64,000 bases of DNA from Deroplatys truncata (lineage: Eukaryota > Arthropoda > Insecta > Mantodea > Mantidae). The notes under the pieces were generated by a model. It was given only the letters and a program-made list of their open reading frames with translations, had not been told where the DNA came from and ran no database searches. The position numbers and the translations under genes are program-made. Location: NCBI GenBank assembly GCA_030765065.1, contig CM060979.1, positions 15,715,001 to 15,779,000 of the forward strand. The letters run 5' to 3'. This document shows, in pieces, positions 1 to 10,049 of this stretch (position 1 is the first letter of the stretch; each line of letters starts with the position of its first letter).

Positions 1-577
1 TTTCTGTGCTCGTCCAAACAAAACCGAATTTCAAAGTCCTTGCATGGCAATTAGTTTTTCAAAAATCTGACGATCCCTTTAGCCTACTTTTTGTATCTAC
101 AACGAAATGTGTAATGAAAGTTTATCTCTAACAAGAAGCAGATACTTATTCTTTATTAAATCTCCAAGAATAAGAGCCGTATTTTACAAAGGTATGTTAG
201 GGCTATGGTTGAAGCATAAGTACGCTAGAGATAAAGTAAATTTAAAAATACAGTTATGGAAATACATATGTACTAAACATACAACTAATACAACTAAGAA
301 ATTAATCACAATGTTTTGAAAATAGTATTTACAAACGTTTTACATTGTGCAAAACAGAGTATATTTTGAAAATCTAAATAATGCGATACCTCCAAACTTA
401 ATTACAATTAACTAAATGAACATTTAGAAGGAACTGTTCATATCCATGAGATGGGCAGTCTGTTCGCCATGTCCACGTGAACAGATATTCAACAAGTAGA
501 CGTAACAATAAGATTGAGTATTAATAGTTTATACAGAAAGTCATGTGAATGCAATATATCGGATTTTTTAAAAAAAA
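1..577 (+). repeat. Degraded M-family tail, interrupted
   Basis: Bases 1-150 match the 3' part of diverged M copies (compare 39240-39400): the block around ACGAAATGTGTAATG and the 'tatctc..aacaagaag' stretch. The terminal hairpin region (AGAAAGTCATGTGAATG) appears only at about 530-575. About 370 bp of AT-rich sequence between them is not recognised and may be an unrecognised insertion. The open frame at 107-319 has no recognisable domain and looks like chance. Confidence 0.45.
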
Positions 578-603
578 TTCTGTACCACGTATGTACACAC
601 ATA

Positions 604-1845
604 CACTACGTGATCAAAAGTATCCGGACACCTGGCTGAAAATGACGTACAAGTTCGTGGCGCCCTCCATCGGTAATGCTGGAAGTCAATATGGTGTTGG
701 CCCACCCTTAGCCTTGATAGCAGCGTTCACTCTCGCAGGCACACTTTCAATCAGGTGCTGGAAGGTTTCTTGGGGAACGGCAGCCCATTCTTCACGGACT
801 GTGGAACTGAGGAGAGGTATCGATGTAGGTCGGTGAGGCCTGGCACGAAGTCGGCGTTCCAAAACATCCCAAAGGTATTCTATAGGATTAAAGTCAGGAC
901 TCTGTGAGGCCAGTCCATCATAGGGATGTTATTGTTGTGTAACCACTCCGCTACAGCCCGTGCAGTGTGAACAGGTGCTCGATCGTGTTGAAAGATGCAA
1001 TCGCCATCCCCGAATTGCTCATCAATAGTGGGAAGCAAGAAGGTGCTTAAAATATCAATGTAGGTCTCCTCTGTGATCGTACCACGCAAAACAACAAGGG
1101 GTGCAAGCCCCCTCCAGGGAAAACACGACCATACCATAACACCACCACCTCCGAATTTCACTGTTGGCACTACGCACGCTTGCAGATGACGTTCACCGGG
1201 CATTCGCCATACCCTGCCCATCGGATCGCCACATTGTGTACCGCGATTCGTCACTCCACACAACGTTTTGCCGCTGTTCAGTCGTGTAATGTTGACGCTC
1301 CTCACACCAAGCGAGGCGTCGTTTGGCATTTTCCTGCGTGATGTGTGGCTTATGAGCAGCCGCTCGACCATGGAATCCAAGGTTTCTCACCTCACGTCTA
1401 ACTGTCATAGTACTTGGAGTGGATCCTGGTGCAGTTTGGAATTCCTGTGTGATGGTATGAATAGATGCCTACCTATTACTCTTTACGATCCTCTTAACAT
1501 ATCGGATGTCTCTGTCAGTCAACAGACGAGGTCGGCCTGTACGCTTTTGTGCTGTACATGTCCCTTCACGTTTCCACTTCACTATCACATCAGAAAGAGT
1601 GAACCTAGGGATGTTTAGGAGTGTGGAAATCTCGCGTACATACTTCTGACATAAGTGACACCCAATCACCTGACCACGTTCGAAGTCCGTGAGTTCCACG
1701 GAGCGTCCCATTCTGCTGTTTCACGATGTCTAATGACTACTGAGATCGGGGATAATGAGTACCAGGCAGTAGGTGGCAGCACAATGCACCTAAGATGAAA
1801 AACGTATGTTTGTGAGGCTGTCCGGATACTTTTGATCACATAGTG
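604..1845 (-). mobile_element. Tc1-like DNA transposon, non-functional
   Basis: Terminal inverted repeats are visible: the left end CACTACGTGATCAAAAGTAT matches the reverse complement of the right end (ATACTTTTGATCACATAGTG), differing at one base. A TA dinucleotide lies outside each end (602-603 and 1846-1847), the Tc1/mariner target duplication. The body encodes a Tc1-type transposase on the minus strand, broken by frameshifts. The element interrupts an M2 repeat, which fixes both boundaries. Confidence 0.92.
700..1711 (-). pseudogene. Tc1-family transposase, frameshifted
   Basis: The N-terminus begins at 1711 with MGRSVELTDFERGQVIG, followed by a helix-turn-helix region and a GRPR hinge (RTGRPRLLTDRD), typical of the paired-like DNA-binding domain of Tc1 transposases. 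The catalytic part lies in other frames: first aspartate in WSDESRY (about 1245), then the GVMVWSCF strand, then the second aspartate in FQHDRAP (about 990). The minus frame stops at 880, after the DWPH motif, and the third acidic motif (N-P-I-E type) continues in another frame below 880. At least two frameshifts (near 1200-1400 and near 900-915) make it inactive. In the intact family the protein cuts at the inverted repeats and reinserts at TA. Confidence 0.9.
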
Positions 1846-2178
1846 TACATAGGTAGAGAAGGAATTGCATATCAACAAAAAATTCAATGTCGAGATTTGG
1901 AGGAAACACATATTTTAAGGCCCCTAAATCAGAAAAAAAATTAGAAAAAGGTCAGTGTGTCTCTGTGAACAACAGAACTCAAAAATGAAATGTCGGTTAA
2001 ATACACGCTTTGCATTAAGTTCACTACCTTTGGAAGATGCGACACGAGGATTTTCAAGAAAATCGATATTTTTTTTTGTAAAATGGTTATTAACGACTTT
2101 AAAATACCATATTTTTAAAGAAATTTACATGACAGATAAAATGTATATGTTAAATTTTCTGGAATAGGCTTCTGAAGT

Positions 2179-2869
2179 TGAAGTAGGTTGTTTTGTTGTA
2201 TATTATTTTTACGTTGTTATTTGCCCCACGATTTGGGAGTCAATTTGTAGCAGGTTGTATTTAAGGAGTTATATTACATTTCAACTGTTGGGAGCCGAAT
2301 TTAAAGTAGTTGCAACCGCACGTATAGTACCCGGTTTCCGGTAGCCTTTACAAAAAAAATGTTTAAAAATATTAACTTTGTAATTTGACTGTTTCTTTAA
2401 ATATTATATATTTATGTTTGCCTCGGCTGCGTCAGTATTATTGTTTGAGACATGGATTTCTTAGCAGGGAGTGGTGCGACTAAAGAATATAGGCTTACAC
2501 AGATTATAATTTTACTTCACTCCTTTTATTAATGCTTGACACGATTTAAATAACACTTCACTGATATAGAGGGCTGTCAGATTCTTTTATTAAATATTTG
2601 CACTTTTTAACACGTAAACTATTTTTGTCCCACATAAAATACATATTAAATTTCTCGAGGGCGTATCTCGCGTCCGGTTAGAAAGACTGTCTACAGGCAA
2701 CTGAACTTGTAAACTTTGCTATATTTCAGTTTCTGATTGGCTAATCCTAGTGCAATAGAACTTTTTATATATTGTTACATACACATATAGCTTTAAGGCG
2801 GGTTTTTATTGAATTATATATATTATATAATTTGACTGAAATCATTTACGTATTAAAAATACTGCCTCA
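2179..2869 (-). mobile_element. Solo LTR, family A (target duplication AAGT)
   Basis: Starts TGAAGTAGG and ends CTGCCTCA, so it is a TG...CA terminal repeat read from its 3' side. AAGT is duplicated at 2175-2178 and 2870-2873. Compared with the copy at 26441 it lacks part of the middle. Read in its own direction, the last 150 bp contain a primer-binding-site-like motif (CCCAAATCGTGGGGC) inside the LTR, not just outside it. No internal retrotransposon genes are present. Confidence 0.85.
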
Positions 2870-3342
2870 AAGTCCTCTTCATTCAGAAGGAATTTTGTAT
2901 AATCTTGTATAACTGGTAAACGTTAAACGATAGCCGAAGACGTAGCATACAAAAAAATGTAGATTTCTTTAAAACACACAATTTATTTCAAATAAGCTTT
3001 TTTTAGCATTAGCAATTTCTGAGATATCCATTATTTATGGTTTGAATTGTTTAATACTTAGTCATTCTTTTTAAGTCCTGTCATTTTTCAGTTGTTTCTC
3101 CCGATGTTGCGGAAACAGTATGGAATTTTAAGGTCAGCATAGAGCATCCAGTTGTTAAACATTTGACTATCGCTGTTCTCTTTGTATCTATTACGAAATG
3201 TGTAACGTAGCTATTTCCCTCTATTAAAATGAAGTAGCTTGGAAAATAAACTTTCGTAAGATTAATTTGTATATCCATTAATAAGCCATAGAAGATAGAA
3301 AGCCATGTGAATGTAACCCATAAGATATATATTTTTTAGGAA

Positions 3343-3905
3343 TTTCTTCTACACTTTCCTCTCGCTTCTTCTAACAATAAATGATTGAGGTTTCAGGTAC
3401 CGACATTATTTGCTACTTGTTTGATATTTGCTTTCCTTGCTGGACTCCCATTGGTCACAAATAGGCTTATAAATACATAGAGAAGCTATAATTATAGCGC
3501 TGCGGTCATGGCAAGAAAGAAGAAAAATCCAGCGGCAACATGTTCACACAAGACGTTTTCTCTTTTACCTTTACAGATTGGTCACACCGTCACACGTATT
3601 AATGTAAAAGTGAACATAAATCAACGGTACGAAGGTCACCGAAGAACGGGTGATAAATGCTTGAATACAGAGGACGCTCACTTAAATCTTATTTTGCGTC
3701 AAGTTACGTAGTGTTTTGCGCTTTCTCACCAGCAGAAAGCTGTCAAATTTGCTAATTCTCTGACACGAATCTTACTATCAAACCTGCTAGAGTTCCTAAA
3801 GACATTGCCACCTACAGAGGATGCTTTGCAATAAACTGAATACATGACCAATGTTTTTCTGAAAGAAAACTTGCAAGAATTAAATTCAGATTTAACATAC
3901 TGAGA
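3343..3905. other. No recognised feature
   Basis: AT-rich sequence with no matching repeat in the window, no recognisable domain in the short frames (for example 3508-3711), and no RNA gene seen. Confidence 0.5.
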
Positions 3906-4803
3906 AAACAAAATCTGATTTTTTGAATCCTCATGACTTTCGCTACTCACTCTTTTACAAACTATTCTTACGAAAGCGTGTTTATCTATTCTTGTTTATC
4001 GAGATAACATTTCACTTCGAATTTACACAATTCGTTGTACGATAAGAAGAATACCGAAGGCTGAAGCGATAGTGAAATTTTTAAAAGTTCAAAGCAATTG
4101 TAAAACAAATAACAAAGAGAATTTAGGAAATGGTTAACGAGATGTACAATTCTTTTGTAGTAAGATTTTGTTTGGTGGTTCGGGTTCAATCCCGCATGTG
4201 GGATTTATGGTGGAAAAAACGGCGTCTGGGCGGGATCTCCGAATTCCCCCGCCAGGTTTCATTCCACCGGTGCTCTATCATCACCTTTTCTATCATTTGC
4301 ATCTATCACCCACTTACTTGCTCTCATCCCGGGCGTGTGGCTGGTCACCCCCTTGGTCTTTCATTCTCTGATCCGTAGTCCCCCTACTTCCTGTCAGGCA
4401 TCTGCCCCGAGTGTTACAGTAACTCTTGGGGAGTGCGAGTCCTCGGTTCGAATGGGCGTTAAGCAGGGAAGGCTCTGCTCCAGTTAGGCTGTTTAGACCG
4501 AGTAGTTAGTTTAAGATTTTGTCTATCTCTTATGGTTTACCAGTTATACAAAAGTCATTCAGAATGAAGATGACTTCACAGGCTGTTCCCAGAAAATTGG
4601 TGATATTCGTATTAGTCATGCAAATATTTTTAAACATATGGCAAGTTAATCAAAATCGTTATAGATACTTTTAAGAAAATAAAAATAATGAAATTATTTC
4701 CATGTAGACGATACTTTAAGGAGGAGTTTTTAAAAATCTTCGTGCCACATCATTGAAAGCTGCCAAACTTAGTTACCAAGTTTGGTATTTAACCGACTTT
4801 TTT
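3906..4803 (-). mobile_element. M2 copy carrying a SINE
   Basis: Begins with a mutated tail (AAAATCTGAT, then CATGACTTTC) and runs to the head-proximal block (ACCAAGTTTGGTATTT, about 4780). A 340-bp SINE occupies 4172-4511. Sequence on both sides joins correctly around the 'taagattttgtctatctc' block. Considerably diverged from M1. The far head end is missing where the next, plus-strand M copy starts. Confidence 0.7.
4172..4511 (+). mobile_element. tRNA-type SINE with 11-bp target duplication
   Basis: Flanked by TAAGATTTTGT at 4161-4171 and again at 4512-4522, inside an M2 repeat, so both ends are fixed. A B-box-like GGTTCGGGTTCAATCCC lies about 10 bp from the start. The body is GC-rich compared with its surroundings, a contrast seen at the other SINEs here. 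A second GGTTCGAA-like box lies near 4445. The long target duplication is typical of LINE-mobilised retroposition. The exact family is not recognised. Confidence 0.75.
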
Positions 4804-6790
4804 CATTTTTACTTTCTCCACTACGTATAGTAAGTAGAGGAAGTATTGTATTCCACCCAAAAATTCGATACCGAGATTTCACCGGAAATACATGTTTTGA
4901 GGTACCCTGAATTCAAATAAAGCAATTTTGGAAATTTAATTTATTTCTTCCTAAAAGTATTTTAAATTCTTTATGAAGTTTATTAATAATTAAATTTCAT
5001 ACAATCCCTAAAGTTGGTATTTTAATTTACTATCTTTCAAGATTGCCACACGAAGATTTTGAAGAAAAACCCCCCACCCTAGACTACCCTTTGCATAGAA
5101 CATTTTTCGAAAATTTTGATTTTCTCAAAAATGTCTAACGATATTGATTAAAATATCATATGTTTAAGATATTTTCATAGCAAATGAAATGTACATCTGG
5201 AATTTTTTGGGAATGTCTCCAAAATTATTCATCTTTATGAACGGCGTTTGCATACCTGGTAAATTGTAAGAGACAGACAACATTTTTATACACAAAACAT
5301 GTGGATCTTGTTAAAATACACAATTTATGTCATACATATATTACTTTCTCTACTACGTATAGTAAGTAGGGGAAGTATTGTATTCCACCCAAAAATTCGA
5401 TACCCAGATTTTACCGGAAATACATGTTTTGAGACCCCCTGAATCCAAAAAAGCATTTTTGGAAACATGTTCGTGTGTGTGTCTGAGAACAGCATTGCCC
5501 AGAAACGAACAGTCGGATAAACATCAAACTTGGTATTTAGGTTCAGTATCTTCCAGAGATGCGACACGAAGGTTTTCAACAAAATCCACCCACCCCAGAT
5601 TACCCTTTACATGGAACATTATTCGAAAATTTTAATTTTCTCAAAAATGGCTCTAACGATTTTGATTAACATATCATATGTTTAAGATATTTTCATGACA
5701 AATGGAATTTATATCTCGAATTTTCTGGGAATGTCTCCAAAAGAATTCTTCATTGTAAAGGACTTTTGTATAACTGGTAAACCATAAGAGATAGACAAAG
5801 TTTTACTACACAAAAAATGTAAATCGCGTTAAAATACACAATTTATATCATACACATTTTTTTGTTGAGTGAACCATTTTCGAGATATTGCTTGTTATTT
5901 CCTTAAATTTTTCAATACTTTTTCTCAAATGGGAATGCGTTATTAATTTTTTTATGTCGTGGACATACAAAGACAACGAAATGCGCCACATAGCAACCAG
6001 CTCTTAAAATATTTGACTATCGCTTAAAGCCTACCAATTCCCCTTACATCTACAAGCAAATTAGCAATAAGATTAACATCTCGATTAACATGAAGCATAT
6101 GGAGAATGAGCGTTTGTAAAAATAGTTTGTACAAGAGTAGAGAAAGTCATGTGAAGTGTAACATATCAGATTTTTGTGGAGTGAACCATTTCCGACATAT
6201 TCCTTTTTATTTCTTTGAATTTTCCAATACTTATAGTTTTTCTCATATGGGAATTCGTTATTCATTCGTTTTTTTATGTCGTGGACATACAAAGAGAATG
6301 AAATACTCCACATAGCAACCAGCTCTTAAAATATTTGACTATCGCTTAAAGTCTACCAATTCCCCTTGCACCTACAAGAAAATTAGCAATAAGATTAACA
6401 TCTCGATTAACATGAAGCATATGGAGAATGAGCGTTTGTAAAAATAGTTTGTACAAGAGTAGAGAAAGTCATGTGAAGTGTAACATATCAGATTTTTGTG
6501 GAGTGAACCATTTCCGACATATTCCTTTTTATTTCTTTGAATTTTCCAATACTTATAGTTTTTCTCATATGGGAATTCGTTATTCATTCGTTTTTTTATG
6601 TCGTGGACATACAAAGAGAATGAAATACTCCACATAGCAACCAGCTCTTAAAATATTTGACTATCGCTTAAAGCCTACCATATTCCCCTTGCACCTACAA
6701 GAAAATTAGCAATAAGATTAACATGAAGTAGATGGTGAATAAGTGTTTGTAAAATACGTTTTACAAGCGTAGACAAAGTTATGTGAGTGT
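4804..6790 (+). mobile_element. M1 nest: two heads followed by three tails
   Basis: A first M head runs from 4809 to about 5337 and is cut at 'gtcatacatat', just before the T-run that normally precedes GTTGAGTGAACC. A second, complete copy starts at 5338 and ends near 6170 (CATATCAGATTTTT). Its tail abuts GTGGAGTGAACC, so a second tail (to about 6492) and a third (to about 6790) follow. This fits one M copy inserted in the T-run of another, followed by a tandem duplication of a 322-bp tail segment. Short open frames here (for example 6050-6313 and 6372-6635) are repeated because of that duplication and are not genes. Confidence 0.75.
6002..6645 (+). repeat. 322-bp near-identical tandem duplication
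   Basis: The segment starting near 6002 recurs 322 bp downstream with only a few substitutions: the two 87-codon minus-strand frames within it differ at one residue. It covers the M tail plus the GTGGAGTGAACC block. Its near-identity marks it as one of the most recent changes in the window. Confidence 0.85.
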
Positions 6791-6794
6791 AACA

Positions 6795-6822
6795 CATTTT
6801 TGCGTGCTCGCGCGCACACACA

Positions 6823-6856
<34 letters not shown>

Positions 6857-6965
6857 GCCTTTTTCTAAAAATGCCTTCTTTTCATGGAGCCTCAAAACGG
6901 GTATTTCGAAGAAATCTCGGAATCGATTTTTTGGGTGGACTACGTACGTAGTGATAGGAGAAGTC
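6795..6965 (-). repeat. M head fragment with (CA)n
   Basis: A (CA)n run of about 40 bp is followed by AATGCCTTTTTCTAAAAATG and a block ending TTTTTTGGGTGGACTACG, the M head read backwards. It directly adjoins a plus-strand M tail, giving a tail-to-head inverted junction. Confidence 0.7.
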
Positions 6966-7175
6966 ATATTATTGAAAATGATGATGCACGGCATCTTTTT
7001 TTGTTAGAAATTTCAGGCTCACTCATATTGTTAAAACAGCAATAACCTAGTAAATATTGTGACCGCTCGCAGGAAGCTACCTGAATGCCGTCGGTAAGCC
7101 CATCCTGGTTTACCGGGAAACTTTGTCTCGTCTTTTCAATTTCGTGCTTTTTGTGATACACTTACTACACTAATA

Positions 7176-8169
7176 TGGAGGCAGAATTTTTAACACTTAA
7201 ATGATTTCAGCCAAATTATATAAATATAAGTTCAATAACCAACCGCCTTGAAGCAATATATGTATGTAATAATTTGTAAAATGTATGTAACAGTCATTGT
7301 ATATGCTTATATTATTGTATCCATGTGTAATAATGTTATGTGAATGTATTACGTAATTTAATAATGTAGGAGCTGTGAGAATTATAAGTTAAAGGTTGCT
7401 AACAATGATGTAACCTTGAGGCAATAATGAGTAAGGAAGTTTAAATACTACTAGTCATTTTTAGAGCAGCAATAATGTAAATTTTGAGACAGTTTAAAAA
7501 TAGTCAATCAACCACCAGAAAAGGCTTTAGTTAAATGAAGGTATTCTATTGGAGTAGGATTAGCCAATCAGAGACTTAAAATACAGAAACTTACAAGTTT
7601 AGATGGTTGAAATTAATTCCGTTGCCTCCAAACAGTGCTCATAACCAGACGTGTTGCTTCTAAACAGACGCGAGATGTGTCCTCGAGAAATTAAATACGT
7701 ATTCGTGTGAGAGGAAAAATAAGTTAACGTGTTAAAAAGTACAAGTAATTAATTAAAGAATCTCACAGCTCTCTACACCAGTGAAGTGTCATTTAAATCG
7801 TATCAAGTTTTAATAAAAGGAGTGAAGTAAAATTATAATCTGTGTAAGCCTACATTCTTGTCACACCACAACCCTGCTAAGAGAAACATCTAACAATAAT
7901 ACTGACGCAGCCGAGGCAAACATAAATATAATATCTAAAGATACAGTCAAATTACAAATATAATATTTCTTTAAACTTGGGGCAAAGGCCACCTGAAAGT
8001 ACATTTTGGGCGAAGGCTCCCGGAAACTGTTTACTATACTGCGGTTGCAACTACTACAATTTCGGCTCCGCAACAGTTGAACTATAATGCAACTCCTTCA
8101 ATACAAACAACACCTTTTTCAAATTCGTCCATACGTGGTGCAAAATCCTACAACAAATTAACATCTTCA
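7176..8169 (+). mobile_element. LTR, family A
   Basis: Starts TGGAGGCAG (first bases slightly mutated) and shows the landmarks of family A in order: TAGGAGCTGTGAGAA (about 7370), ATTAGCCAATCAGA (about 7560), TCTGTGTAAGCC (about 7840), ACGCAGCCGAGGC (about 7905), then primer-site-like GTCCATACGTGGTGC near 8130. The 3' boundary near CTTCA is inferred; a possible AATA duplication is imperfect. No internal genes follow. Confidence 0.75.
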
Positions 8170-8384
8170 ATATCCATACTGTTTTTTACAGGATAGTTGT
8201 TTATGTAAGTTTTATTATAATTGATATTTTAATTATAATATTGTAAATATTAAAGCAGGAATAAAAAACTTGACGCATTGTTCTCCAATCGGTCATAGTT
8301 AATAGTTAAGTGAACTCTTGTCGTTATTTTTTGAATAAGAACTGTTACCGGTGTCGACATATTTTGAGTTTTGAAAGTTATATA
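8170..8384. other. No recognised feature
   Basis: AT-rich spacer between an LTR and a mariner element; nothing identifiable. Confidence 0.5.
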
Positions 8385-9636
8385 TAGGGTCTTTCAACAA
8401 GAGTGTCCTATCTTTGAATTTAAATAAAACACGTTCTATAAATGATAGAGGTTTATTTTGAAACATAAGTAATGTCATTACGTGTGGAAGAGAACATCAG
8501 TGAAGTGACCGCCGCGACTTCGTTGGGTTGCGCGTATACGGTTGACCCAATTTTCAATGAAGAGGGACGTAAATTAGGTCCTACTTAACGAATAACACGC
8601 GTCATGTTATTCATAAGATCATTTACTGTATCTGGCTTGTTGACATAAACTCAAGATTTAACATAACCCCACAAGAAGTAATCCAACGGCGTTAAATCAC
8701 ATGACCTCGGGGGCCAGTTAACATCACCACCATGGGAAATGATGAAACCACTGAACTTCTCCTTCAAAAGATCGATTGTTTCGAGAGCAGTATGACATGT
8801 GGCACCATCTTGCTGGAACCAGATGTTTCTAAGATCCATACCATCCAATTGAGGCCAAAAGTAATCCCTTATTAAAGCCCGGTATCTTTCTCCATTGACA
8901 GTTATAGCTTCTCAATTTTCATCTTGGAAAAACTATGGATCAATGATTCCACCATACCAAAATCCACACCACACAGTAACCTTTTGGGGATGAAGTGGTC
9001 GTTCTTGAATCTGCATTGGATTGTGGTTGCTCCAATAGCGGCAATTTTGTTTGTTAACACAACCATCCATCCAAAAGTGGGCTTCGTCGCTGAAGATGAT
9101 TTTTCGACAAAAATCCGGGTCAGCTTCCATAGCCCAGTCAGCGAATACACGGCGCAACCTATGGTCATTGGGCTTTAGTTCGTGAGTTAACACCACTTCG
9201 TAAGCTTGAAACTTCAAGTCCAGATGCAGAAATCGCCAAGTTGTGGTCGGCGAAAGCTTCAATTCTTGCGCTCGACGAGCAATTGATTTGTTTCTCGAGT
9301 ACACTGTCACGAACGCTTACGTCGATTACGTACAGGCATTCTTTGATCGCTGACAGAACCACTTCTTTCAAATTTATCGATCAAACGCCCAATCGTTTTC
9401 TCGCAGGGACGATTATGCACACCGTAAACTTCACGCAATACACGGAAGGTTTGGCGAACAGATGATCCATTTTGATAATAAATGTTCAGAATTTCTATGC
9501 ATTGCTGAATGCTGTAACGTTCCATGACTATTTGTCAATAACAACTGTAACCACATGAAAAAAATGACTGCTGTAACACAGTAACAACGGCAGCTATCAC
9601 ATGTTAAAGATAGGACACTCTTGTTGAAATACCCTT
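8385..9636 (-). mobile_element. mariner-type DNA transposon
   Basis: Terminal inverted repeats of about 30 bp: the left end TAGGGTCTTTCAACAAGAGT and the reverse complement of the right end (AAGGGTATTTCAACAAGAGT) differ at two of 20 positions, and both continue GTCCTATCTTT. TA lies outside each end (8383-8384, 9637-9638). The minus strand encodes a broken transposase with all three catalytic aspartates still visible. Length is about 1.25 kb, normal for mariner elements. Confidence 0.92.
8480..9525 (-). pseudogene. mariner-like transposase, frameshifted
   Basis: Starts at 9525 (MERYSIQQCIEILNIYYQNG) with the N-terminal helix-turn-helix region, then frameshifts near 9310. The catalytic core follows: first D in FSDEAHFW (about 9085), then VTVWCGFWYGGII, a second frameshift near 8930, second D in WFQQDGATCHTA, third D in PPRSCDLTPLDYFLWGY. 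I count 36 residues between the second and third aspartates, nearer DD37D-type than classic DD34D mariners. The frame then meets a stop after GYVKS (8651), although similar codons continue to about 8480. DNA cleavage residues remain but no full-length protein can be made. Confidence 0.9.
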
Positions 9637-10045
9637 TAAAAGTAACCTGATTTGGAATTTACTTCTCTAGTATTATGGAAAATATTGAAAGTAACGTGCC
9701 TAATGATGTAGAAATCGAAGAGGCTTGAATGCGCCGTTATTACTGAAGAAATCTAAACAGAGATTGGAACAGTGAAAGATGCACTCATGCAGGTATGGCA
9801 AGGCCTTCCACTTCTCGGCAGATAAGTGAATCAGTCAGTTTGGGTTGAAGAACATGAGTGGATTTGGAGGAATTACATTTAATAATTATACAAATTATAA
9901 TATTGCGATAAATATTGGGAAATAAATTGTAATATTGTGATGACTTCATACACGCACTAGAGTATGGTTAACTTTATTACAATAATTATGTATTATAGTT
10001 GAGCTACAATAATGTATTACATAATTTGTGTACACAGAAGACATG
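9637..10045. other. No recognised feature
   Basis: AT-rich. A short stretch near 9740-9800 could encode a transposase-like C-terminus, but I could not place it in a family. Otherwise nothing visible. Confidence 0.4.
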
Positions 10046-10049
10046 TGTT

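Larger units (their letters stand above)
578..3342 (+). mobile_element. M2 copy split by a Tc1 element and LTR-A
   Basis: Three M2 pieces in order (578-603, 1846-2178, 2870-3342) read continuously from the head (TACCACGTATGTACA) to the tail (CCATGTGAATGTAACCCATAAGA). A Tc1-like transposon occupies 604-1845 and a solo LTR-A occupies 2179-2869. Removing both gives about 830 bp, the normal M2 length. The join at the Tc1 is a TA duplication and the join at the LTR is an AAGT duplication, so both insertions postdate this M2 copy. No coding capacity. Confidence 0.8.

Noticed and set aside
6050-6635. Two nearly identical 87-codon frames that might suggest a duplicated gene
   Set aside because: They lie in M tails within a 322-bp DNA duplication; identity extends to non-coding DNA and the frame is broken in other M copies.
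7172-8173. A clean AATA target duplication around LTR-A
   Set aside because: The right copy needs a shifted or missing A and the LTR start is mutated, so I did not count it among the supported duplications.
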